Assembly: GCA_009746045.1 (NCBI GenBank)
Contig: RPFO01002216.1
Location: 1-49,633, forward strand
From: Mesostigma viride
Taxonomy: Eukaryota; Streptophyta; Mesostigmatophyceae; Mesostigmatales; Mesostigmataceae
Reading direction: 5' to 3'
Length of the DNA stretch: 49,633 bases
Shown piece by piece: positions 33,001-39,789 of this stretch. The notes under the pieces were generated by a model. That model was not told where the DNA came from. It was given only the letters and a program-made list of their open reading frames with translations, and did no database searches. Position 1 is the first letter of the stretch, and every line of letters begins with the position of its first letter. A program made the translations under genes and the position numbers.

Positions 33001-34034
33001 GCCATCTTGTGCCGTGTCCTTTAGAACTCACCGCACGTGATTGCGCACGCCTATACCTCAATAATGTATATAGATATCATGGATTGAGTAGGCAGTTTAT
33101 TAGTGATAAGGATAAATTATTTACCTCAGATTTTTGGCAGCAGTTTTTCGCTGCCATCGGTACCAAGGTTACCTACGGTACTGCCTACCACTCCTCCTCC
33201 TCTCATTTAGTAGAGCGTCTTAATAGAGTAGTAGAAGAAGCGCTTAGGCACTATGTTAATGGCTCGGGTAGTGATTGGGAGGATTATTTATGTTTGGTAG
33301 AGTTCTCCCTCAACAATTGTCCCCAAGCTGCGCATGGATATACGCCCTTCTTCTTAGATACTGGTAGACAGCCCCTTACCCCTACCTCTCTCTTAGCTAG
33401 TCCTCTACGGGACAAGGATGATGTGTCCCGAGATACTGTAGAAGGTGTACAGTCCTTACTAGATAGAATGAAAACTGCTCATGACCACGCGATCTCAGGG
33501 TACCAAAAAGCTCAGGCTAAGTACCTTGCTAGGTTGCGTGCCTCCTTAGATAGACGAGCACCTGAGATAGAAATAGGAGATCTAGTATTAGTAGAAGGCC
33601 CCCGTGTTGGCCGTTTTGCTCATAAGTTTGAAGCAGAACTGAAGGTCAAACTTAGGCCCGCCTTCTTAGGACCCTTCCATGTGTTGTCTAGGGTAGGAAA
33701 TTTCTTATATAAAGTCGATATCCCTACCTCTTGGCAAACGCATTCAAACACCTTCCATAGGAGCCAGCTTAAACTGTACCATCCTAGTACGTTCGCTGGC
33801 AGGGAGTTAGCGCCTGCCCCTTTAGAGCATAACCCTGACACTGGGGAAGTAGAAGACGAAGTAGAAAGCATCGTGGCCCATAGAGATATCAAAAAGGGCC
33901 GCGGTACCCAGCGTCAGTATAAAGTGAAGTGGATGTATGCTCGTAGTGAAGTAGATAAGGTTTGGTATACGGAGAGTGAGCTAGATGGGTGTAGTCGCCT
34001 GCTGCAGGAATATAAAACCCTGCACAAGCTCTAG
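30078..34034 (+). CDS. Pol: protease, RT, RNase H, integrase, chromodomain (intact, 1318 codons)
   Basis: Residue numbers count from 30078, an open-frame start; the true polyprotein begins upstream by frameshift. The aspartic protease motif VLVDSGAASSFV is at residues 12-23 and VLLGLDWH near 90. RT spans about 230-480, with LVTDYRKLNDIT, VLDCADGFWQLRI and the catalytic YLDD at 414-417; a ~30-residue insertion lies just before YLDD. RNase H has VATDASKVAIGG near 560 and QTDHRPLTHL. Integrase has the His/Cys zinc finger (HDLAAHQGGKRVRDL to CQSCQ) near 880-920, then MDFVGP, SDKDKLF and HLVERLNR carrying the D, D and E residues. The C-terminus (about 1262-1318, ESIVAHRDIKKGRGTQRQYK to VWYTESELDG) is a chromodomain, which in chromoviruses directs integration to marked chromatin. 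Confidence 0.95.
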   Translation: MHADELLNVSVLVDSGAASSFVSEALVRRLGLVPTPHTKPVTVHYADGRTSHSPGTVSLPMVIQGRTVNLTATIGPITTADVLLGLDWHQDNKITINYDTMVIWFPDSSYWVPERHYRLENLSLVDITPPTPVDPPVRPIPEVLMSNDELRSELKEYGYLLCMFLQLEVQEIPITNNSVDIDINTVDTIGVGFTENEIVRYMAVIDSSKVFEEKTPSYPPPRSVLHRVVIKDGAVPTHSPMYRMGPTELKELKQILVSLLEAGLIEPSNSPYSAGVLLVPKPNGKFRLVTDYRKLNDITVKSKYPLPRIDDIFNKVKGSTCFTVLDCADGFWQLRIAPEDCHKTAFATPFGHYQFRVAAMGLCNSPASFQMLMNEVLRPVMGNSHLPQVSSDLKDPSFSSVSLSEHDRSCAQAYLDDILIYSPDFETHLRDLKKVLEIMAENSLWARRAKVRSGRSVPFLGHVLSDAGVATDPDKTKSIQEWPTPTDVKGVRSFLGIASYYRRFIPRFATIAAPINHLLKKDIPFVWSSECQSAFQCLKSLLLSPPVLILPDTTKPFVVATDASKVAIGGVLLQDQGQGLQPIEYISRTMLPAERNYPVHQQELLAVVYCCHAWQHFLKGAQFDVCLNEPCELDPYRLVIQTDHRPLTHLLSQPNLTPRQARWMEFLAQFSPFKLQYVKGVDNIVPDALSRRADYSFFEDLDVLNTTLVPTTMGVTPYGELPDDESYAYLFHTAVRMPDLLSHVGLSLPCEALPVASVGGEGKNKISIPLSHIATRSGKSYENVVPLGPPLLFGKAVGDLFKPVLDTSVAMPTSDLERLISRFTATEPEALAAIAAHPQQLGKHPCKFVGGFLYVQIADSPPQWRLYVPPICRSSLLFELHDLAAHQGGKRVRDLVARSYYWPSLYKDVDEYVRTCQSCQEMKPNNVGQIAEPRTLPDPIMPWDSIMMDFVGPFRKNDRGNAQILVFIDRFTRMCHLVPCPLELTARDCARLYLNNVYRYHGLSRQFISDKDKLFTSDFWQQFFAAIGTKVTYGTAYHSSSSHLVERLNRVVEEALRHYVNGSGSDWEDYLCLVEFSLNNCPQAAHGYTPFFLDTGRQPLTPTSLLASPLRDKDDVSRDTVEGVQSLLDRMKTAHDHAISGYQKAQAKYLARLRASLDRRAPEIEIGDLVLVEGPRVGRFAHKFEAELKVKLRPAFLGPFHVLSRVGNFLYKVDIPTSWQTHSNTFHRSQLKLYHPSTFAGRELAPAPLEHNPDTGEVEDEVESIVAHRDIKKGRGTQRQYKVKWMYARSEVDKVWYTESELDGCSRLLQEYKTLHKL

Positions 34035-34085
34035 TTGTAGGCCTTCTCCTCTCTTATGTTATGTCTGCTGTCGACGGGTGGTTGG

Positions 34086-34105
34086 TTGTCCCCTCCCCTC
34101 CGCAG
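34086..34105 (+). promoter_or_regulatory. Candidate splice acceptor before ORF3
   Basis: The sequence TTGTCCCCTCCCCTCCGCAG is a long pyrimidine tract ending in CAG, five bases before the ATG at 34111. It matches a 3' splice site and pairs logically with the donor at 27640. Confidence 0.5.
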
Positions 34106-34110
34106 CCGTC

Positions 34111-36399
34111 ATGTCAGAGCCTACCCCTCCGGCTGAGAGCCCGCTGCCGTCCCTGCCCCTACCGGACCCTGAGCTGTACTTCGAGGCCCTTCCGGGCCGT
34201 TGGGTGTCACGGTCTAGTTTCCCGGGTGGCGTCGTGCATCCGGCCCTCCAGGCCCAGCATGCGGGCATAGTCAGGGCGGCTCTCTTCGGGGTCACGTGGT
34301 ACGGTCCTTCCCCTGCTGAACCGCATCAGCTTGTTTTGCACGGATTTGACGATGCCGGCCACTGTTTGCTAGAATGTGGCTCCAGCTGTCCAGCCCTGGG
34401 ACAGATAGCTGCGATTCTCCAGTGCCCCAGGGTGTTTTCCTACCTTTCTACCCCTGTGGGCCGCTCCTGCCTACGGGATGTGTTCCCCTGGCTTCCTGCC
34501 GAGGGTGATGCGGAGCTGGATGAGAACCCCTGCGACCTGTTACGGGCCGTAGAGTTTATGGAGATAGCAGACCAGAACGCGGGTGTAGGATTTGGCGACC
34601 CTACCCCTACGGACGCGCCGGTAGAGGCGCAGTATTCCCCTGAGTATTCGGCCTCCCCTGCGGCGTCCTCCTCTTCAGTGTCGGCGCCTTCCCCTGTCCC
34701 GTCTTCACCGAGGTCGGTCCTGTGCGCATCGGTGGAGCCTACCCCTTCGGGCTCTGGTCGTGAGCCTGATCCTCTTGCGGCGACAGTTTCTGCGATGCAG
34801 GCGCAGATCCAGTCCCTGACGGCGGCCTTCGGGGCCTTCATGGCGGCCCAGGCGCACGCTCCAGCCACGCCAGGTGGGGTGTCTGTTGCAGCTGTGCCCC
34901 CTTCCCCTTCGGTCGCCTCGGCGTCTACGGTTCCCTCTGGTGCTGCAGCTCCTACGCCTTCGGCTACCGCTGCGCCTGCTACTGACGTACCTGCGCCTCG
35001 GCGCGAGTCCGCCGTCCCAGTGGCAGCGCCCGCCGCCGCCGCGTCCGAGCCGCCCACCACGTCAGCGCCGCCCTCGCGGGGTTTCTTCAGCGACCCGGGC
35101 GGTCTTCCCAGGCTTTGGGAGGGCGGTCCTCCGCAGAGGATCCCGGTGCCTGACTGGAGCTTGGACGGTAACCAGTCGTATGCCGGATTGCCTGTCCCCA
35201 CGGGTCCTATTTTCAACATGTGGCCTGGTGGTGCTCCACCCCCAGAGACCGGCGCGCCAGTTGCGGAGGCGGGTCCGTCGCGACCCCCTGCGGCCTCGGG
35301 TCCGACGCGGCCCCCTGTTGTACCGGCACCTTCTGCGCCTGTGCCGGTTCCTACCCCTTCGTCGGCCCCTGCCCCTTCGGCCCCGCGGTCTTTGGCTGCG
35401 GTTGTTCGGTCCAGTGGCTCTGACCCGCGCGCCACCCGCGCTGCCGATTCCCTTCGGGAGTTGTCAGAGGGCGATCGGGATCGGGCCCCTTCTGTGGTGC
35501 ATGCGACTCCGGAGTCGCGCGACACGCCTGTCTTCGGGTATGGTATGTCTGCGCTCGCTTGCCGCCAGTGTGACCTGCCGCGCGCCTCCGCCGAGCTGGC
35601 CATTTCGCCCATGTCCTACGGGTTCTCCCAGGTGTGTCGGGCGCCGCGGGACCGTAACCTACCAGTTGAGACTGATCGGCCTCCTTTCGACATGGTTATT
35701 TTGGCTGATCCGGTGTTCCAGGGTGAGATCCTGGTTCGGCGCGTCCTGTACCGCTGGGCGCGGCGCCACAATGACTTGGACACCTACGGCGGGTTCCAGT
35801 GGGCCTACCCTCCGCCTCTGGGCATTATGGCCTCAGATGCTCTTACGGTAGATTTTCCTGCGGTGCCGGGTGCCACGTACAGCACCGTCCTTCAGCCCAT
35901 CCTAGAGTGGGATGCCCGTCGTCCAGCGCCCATCCCGGGCCAGGGTTTGGACTCTCGGGGTCATCCTCCTCCCCGGGCTAGCGACTACCTTGAGACGTTC
36001 GGGTCGCGACAGTGTGCCCGCCGGTGGCGTTCCCGCGAGATTCGGCACATCCGGTTGTGGCCGTCCAACGTGGAGCCCCTGGTAGATCTGTTTTTCCCGA
36101 CGGGTATGCGCCCTCGGATCCGGTACCATCGCCTGCTCCTTCGGGCTCTCTGCCTGATCGCGGTAGAGCCTTTCCTACGCCTCTTTGCCTGCGGTTTCCT
36201 GGACTGGGCCCGGGGCCAGGTCGTTCTTACACAGCATAGGTACTACTGGGCCTTCCTGGGACTTTTCCCTGACGGCGTGTGGGCCGATGTTTTCCTCACT
36301 GTAGATAGGCACGACAATGCTGAGGATGTGTCTCACTACCAGGCTTACCTGGATGTCCTGCTGGCCTCCCGTGGTACCTACCAGACGGATGGCCATTAG
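34111..36399 (+). CDS. ORF3 in env position, unknown protein, 762 residues
   Basis: The frame is open from 33985, overlapping pol. I choose the ATG at 34111 (MSEPTPPAESPLPSLPLPDP) because it follows a splice-acceptor-like tract and the protein-like sequence begins there. The N-terminal ~150 residues look globular (WVSRSSFPGGVVHPALQAQH, FGVTWYGPSPAEPHQLVLHG). A long Ala/Pro/Ser-rich linker (~170-460) contains a short helix, AATVSAMQAQIQSLTAAFGA. The C-terminal ~270 residues are globular again (MVILADPVFQGEILVRRVLY, RALCLIAVEPFLRLFACGFL, RYYWAFLGLFPDGVWADVFL). There is no signal peptide and no clear transmembrane helix, so it is not an obvious envelope protein. The coding is much GC-richer than pol, and the frame is intact while gag is broken. 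A long antisense frame (35612-34440) is a shadow of this composition. Confidence 0.75.
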   Translation: MSEPTPPAESPLPSLPLPDPELYFEALPGRWVSRSSFPGGVVHPALQAQHAGIVRAALFGVTWYGPSPAEPHQLVLHGFDDAGHCLLECGSSCPALGQIAAILQCPRVFSYLSTPVGRSCLRDVFPWLPAEGDAELDENPCDLLRAVEFMEIADQNAGVGFGDPTPTDAPVEAQYSPEYSASPAASSSSVSAPSPVPSSPRSVLCASVEPTPSGSGREPDPLAATVSAMQAQIQSLTAAFGAFMAAQAHAPATPGGVSVAAVPPSPSVASASTVPSGAAAPTPSATAAPATDVPAPRRESAVPVAAPAAAASEPPTTSAPPSRGFFSDPGGLPRLWEGGPPQRIPVPDWSLDGNQSYAGLPVPTGPIFNMWPGGAPPPETGAPVAEAGPSRPPAASGPTRPPVVPAPSAPVPVPTPSSAPAPSAPRSLAAVVRSSGSDPRATRAADSLRELSEGDRDRAPSVVHATPESRDTPVFGYGMSALACRQCDLPRASAELAISPMSYGFSQVCRAPRDRNLPVETDRPPFDMVILADPVFQGEILVRRVLYRWARRHNDLDTYGGFQWAYPPPLGIMASDALTVDFPAVPGATYSTVLQPILEWDARRPAPIPGQGLDSRGHPPPRASDYLETFGSRQCARRWRSREIRHIRLWPSNVEPLVDLFFPTGMRPRIRYHRLLLRALCLIAVEPFLRLFACGFLDWARGQVVLTQHRYYWAFLGLFPDGVWADVFLTVDRHDNAEDVSHYQAYLDVLLASRGTYQTDGH

Positions 36400-36767
36400 A
36401 TAGAGGGCCTTAGGCCCGACCTGAGGGTGTTGTCCCTCCGGTATGTAGAGTCGCCCTCATGTTCTGGCCAGTTGACTGGTCGTTCTTGGTCCTTGGTGCT
36501 GATTGGTTTACTCTGTGTGTCCTGCCCAGTGCCGTTCCCCCCGGCAAGGACTTTGTTCCAGGCAGTTAGGGGAACCTACCACCAGGCTTGGTGCTGGCTA
36601 ACCCTACACCTCCAGGCGTGGTGGTGGAGACCGTGTGAACTATTGGTGCCTTGTATCTTGGATGGCCTGCTGACTGTGTTAGTGTGTGCTGGGTGCATTA
36701 GGTTTCCTACCCCTTGTTTTCCTCCCTGTGCGTAGGGAGAGGGCTCCCTACCTTTGTGGGGGGGAGG
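36400..36767 (+). other. 3' untranslated region and polypurine tract
   Basis: Non-coding stretch between ORF3 and the right LTR. It ends in GTGGGGGGGAGG directly before TGTTACG (36768), the expected polypurine tract. A 102-codon frame (36427-36735) lies here; it is Cys/Leu-rich and not convincing. Confidence 0.7.
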
Positions 36768-37340
36768 TGTTACGTCGCGTAACAATTCGTTGTAGTTACG
36801 GACGTAAATTAGGTCTTTTGCCTCGGTTGTCCCTAGGTTTACGTTTAGGCTCCTACCGGGACATTATTGTCCTCGTAACAGTACTGTGGTACATTGGGTG
36901 CCGTTGGGCGCCGCGCCGCGTACTTTACTAGTGGTCCTGATCCTGTGGTAGAATGTAGTGGACCAGCGTGCATCAGTAGATGTAGTGGACCAGCGTGCAT
37001 CTGTAGGCGAGGGCCATGTCGGCCCGAGCGTGTTGGACCGTTGGTGACCATTTATGCGCGTTCTACCCTTTGTGTGTGCACTCGGCGTGTGTTAAATGAA
37101 TTGACACATTTAGGCTTGGGTCACGGCAGTGTAGTTGTGTTTCCTTCCTCTATTCCTGGAGTAAACGGGTTTTGATAAATGGTTGTATGGCGTATTATAG
37201 TAACACTTACGTTAATGCATTGAGATCAGCTCCGTCACGTTCGTCTTTCGCCAGAGGGTTGAGTAGAGGAGGCCTGACCAGTTTAGGTAGTATCAGGCCC
37301 ATTAGAGGTAGAGGCGGAGGTAGATATCCGCGGCGTAACA
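36768..37340 (+). repeat. 3' LTR of the chromovirus
   Basis: This 573 bp copy of 26543-27118 lacks one TAG in the ACTAGTAG stretch and has a few base changes. The right flank, ACAAGACAGGTGG, immediately enters the open frame of a different protein. Confidence 0.9.
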
Positions 37341-38171
37341 ACAAGACAGGTGGAGCAGTACTTGGACCATCGTAAATGTGCCCCTGAACAGTGCGAGTGG
37401 TGTAAATCCTTGTACACAGCCATGAAGGCCCTCGACCAGACAGTGGTGGAGGAGGGTGAACTAGTACCCGAGAGTATGGTAGAGTTGGCCCTGGACTGTC
37501 TGCCCCCCAGTCTTTGTGAGATTGGTTCACCCATGGTGGCTTATATTATGCACACCGTCTTTGCAGTGTACCCGTGGCCTTCGTTTGACATGAGGCCGGT
37601 GGAGGGCCAGGACCTGATGGCAGCTCTGCCCAGTGATCTGAGACTCGCCTTTGCAGAGCTCCAGCCAGTTGGTTATTCCCAGACCTATACTGAGCTGCTT
37701 GAGCAAGCTGTCCAGCAGGGAGAGTTTGACATGACTCCGTCGTCCAGCTGCTCTGTGATGTCATGTTTTCCACACAAGGACAGCACGGTCTTCGTGGGGC
37801 TGCAGTTACCAAAGTTCCCTAACGAGCTGAGAGCCAGGCTCACGCCCTTGAGAGTGCTGGTACCCATCTTGGGGGCCAGGTGGGGGCCTATCAAGGCCTT
37901 TCTACAGCTGTGGTGGGCCTATAGCAGCTGGCTATGTCGCCATAAGACTGCCAGTGGCTGGGTCTTTGACCCCCTCCGACAAGCTGTGGTTACTCTGGCC
38001 TATCCTGCCCAGTGCAGTAGGTTTTCAGCTGAGTTGGGCAAGGCTGCTGAGACCTGCATGGCTATTCAGGTCAGCAGGAACTGGCCAGATCTGGTGTCCA
38101 TGGTGGAGCATTTCCCAGTGTTTGGAACGAGGGGAAAGGACACGAAGAAGGGGGATTGGTTCACTTTGTGA
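37341..38171 (+). pseudogene. 5'-truncated gene of unknown function
   Basis: The frame enters from the LTR without a Met (TTRQVEQYLDHRKCAPEQCE) and runs 270 codons to TGA at 38169-38171. Composition is ordinary. A Cys cluster, KCAPEQCEWCKS, at the N-terminus could bind metal. Later segments include ESMVELALDCLPPSLCEIGS, GARWGPIKAFLQLWWAYSSW and VEHFPVFGTRGKDTKKGDWF. No family recognised. The upstream half is not present on the left of the chromovirus (before 26543), so the gene was cut by the insertion and then separated from its 5' part by recombination or deletion, or the assembly joins two loci. A solo 143 bp repeat follows 50 bases later. Confidence 0.5.
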
Positions 38172-38221
38172 AGGGTTTCCAGGATGGTTGAAGATGGGCT
38201 GTGGAGTGAGGTGGGGATCCA

Positions 38222-38364
38222 TGTCGCGTCTGCGTGCCACAATCTCCGGCGCCACCATGGCGGCTGGCCACTCAGCTTAATTTGGTAAAACCCAAATGAG
38301 CTGAGCTGACGTGCCTGCCTTAACTGCATGCCCTGTGGGGTGGGCGAGGACCTGTCCCATGATT
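38222..38364 (-). repeat. 143 bp repeat, probable solo LTR of the second gypsy family
   Basis: It matches 39621-39763 essentially base for base (TGTCGCGTCTGCG ... GTCCCATGATT as written). On the minus strand it runs AATCATGGGACAGG ... GCGACA. The other copy sits exactly after the polypurine tract of the gypsy-2 element, so this family is most simply its LTR. Flanks ATCCA and AATGA are not a target duplication. Confidence 0.6.
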
Positions 38365-38365
38365 A

Positions 38366-38650
38366 ATGAAAAGAGGGCTCTCAGCCGAGGACAAGGAACT
38401 GTCCCTCGTGCCTGATGACCACCTTCTTGATCCCCTTGTGTACCGTCGCGTGCCGCGTTTGAATATCCTTGCTGGGGCGTTAGCTAGACGCTCCAACTAC
38501 TCTAATTGCGACAATATGATGGTGCAAGAGGGTGCTTTTGCCTCCCCTGCTATAGAACAATGCTTTCACAACACACACTTTGCACAGTCTGATGATGAAG
38601 CCGCACATGCGGAATTTATTGAGAAAGTTAATACAATTACAACACGTTGA
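38366..38650 (+). CDS. Small unknown frame, 94 codons
   Basis: Starts ATG AAA AGA GGG, three bases past the 143 bp repeat, and ends TGA. The sequence reads like a real protein (LVPDDHLLDPLVYRRVPRLN, FIEKVNTITTR at the end). It could be a fragment of a larger gene cut by the repeat. No family recognised. Confidence 0.35.
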   Translation: MKRGLSAEDKELSLVPDDHLLDPLVYRRVPRLNILAGALARRSNYSNCDNMMVQEGAFASPAIEQCFHNTHFAQSDDEAAHAEFIEKVNTITTR

Positions 38651-39620
38651 TAGTCTCAATATCGATGCACTCCATGCTCACGAGCCCGCAGTTAGGCAGC
38701 GCTCCATGACATGCTACCGGCCTTGCTCCCAAGGAAAGGGAGAAACACGAAGGCCACTAACGAGAGACTCGAAGAGACTACACGCTGCGTGAGAGTCCTC
38801 TTCGACTATGAACCAAACCATTCGTCATGCATGCCACACGCATGACACACGCCACACTTGTCAGTCCAGCCAGGAATGCCAAAACTATCTTGCTGCCTGA
38901 ACCATGCAAATAGAAACCGCATTCCAGTTGCCGTCCTGGCTTTCTACCACACATGCCAACAAAAGCAGGAAGGCATCCCGACAAATCTAAATTGCTACCC
39001 TGTTGCCGATCTCATCTCCTAGAGGCTCCGGCATTTCTGTCCCTGGGAATGTCCGACATTGAGTCACGTCCAGCAAGGTCGAAGCATAATATCCTTCAGA
39101 CAATCTGCACGCTCACACCTTGCGTGTGAGTGGCCCAGCAAACATTGCGTCTAATCGTTCCTTTCTAGAAGAAATCCCTTTGTAGGGCTGCCAGCGATTT
39201 CGCATTCATTCCAGCGATCTGGCTCCGCACCGCAAATTGTCCTTTTTCATTTTCTGTCCAGTCCTCATAACGTTGACCCGCTATTCTACACCACAAAGAC
39301 ACCTGGCCTGTCAATAGCCTCGGCGCTGTTGAAGTCCAGCAGTCCAGCTTCAGCTCCAGCTGTCCACTAACACGCGTATGATCCTCTCGACGCTGCGCAC
39401 TTGTGCTGCCGTCCGCTCAAGTCAGTGCTGCGCGCCCAGCTGTGCCTGGCCCGGCGCGCATGCACGTACACTTTCGTCCGCTCTTATGCTGCAAGTGCTA
39501 GTGTCCCCCCCGGTCACTAGCCTTTGTCGAAAATGCGTAGAAAACAAATTCCTTGCGCACGTCACCGGTCTTGTGCATAGTGGGCGCCGCCCGGATGACA
39601 TAGCTCGCGTCCGTGACAGC
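38651..39620. other. Unassigned region between the two 143 bp repeats
   Basis: No convincing coding. Short frames on both strands (39378-39698 plus, 39670-39422 minus) overlap the downstream repeat and look like shadows. With 38365-38650 it forms a 1.26 kb interval bracketed by identical 143 bp repeats, so a short LTR-bounded element is an alternative reading. Confidence 0.35.
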
Positions 39621-39763
39621 TGTCGCGTCTGCGTGCCACAATCTCCGGCGCCACCATGGCGGCTGGCCACTCAGCTTAATTTGGTAAAACCCAAATGAGC
39701 TGAGCTGACGTGCCTGCCTTAACTGCATGCCCTGTGGGGTGGGCGAGGACCTGTCCCATGATT
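39621..39763 (-). repeat. 143 bp repeat, probable 3' LTR of gypsy-2
   Basis: Directly follows the polypurine tract at 39764-39775 on the minus strand. Ends ...GCGACA, so a CA terminus; the start is AATCATGGGACAGG, where TG begins at base 6. At 138-143 bp it would be a short LTR for this class. The other copy is at 38222-38364. Confidence 0.6.
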
Positions 39764-39775
39764 CCCCCCCTCGCT
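39764..39775 (-). promoter_or_regulatory. Polypurine tract of gypsy-2
   Basis: Minus strand AGCGAGGGGGGG, 14 bases after the pol stop codon and abutting the 143 bp repeat. This fixes the repeat as the 3' LTR. Confidence 0.6.
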
Positions 39776-39789
39776 GGCGACCGGCCCCA

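Larger units (their letters stand above)
26543..37340 (+). mobile_element. Ty3/gypsy chromovirus with extra leader and env-position ORFs
   Basis: LTRs of 576 bp (26543-27118) and 573 bp (36768-37340) both start TGTTACGTCGCG and end GGCGTAACA. They differ mainly by a 3 bp indel near 26703 / 36930 and a few substitutions. A TGG-starting primer-binding site follows the left LTR, and a G-rich purine tract precedes the right LTR. Internal order: leader ORF with viroplasmin-like domain (27650-28042), gag (28166-29743 and beyond), pol with protease, RT, RNase H, integrase and chromodomain (30078-34034), ORF3 (34111-36399). RT before integrase plus a chromodomain makes it a Ty3/gypsy chromovirus. The 5 bp flanks (GCATG, ACAAG) do not match, so a simple insertion is not supported. 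Confidence 0.92.

Noticed and set aside
34440-35612. 390-codon antisense frame inside ORF3
   Set aside because: It mirrors the GC-rich Ala/Pro/Ser linker of ORF3 and has the expected Gly/Ala bias of a shadow frame.
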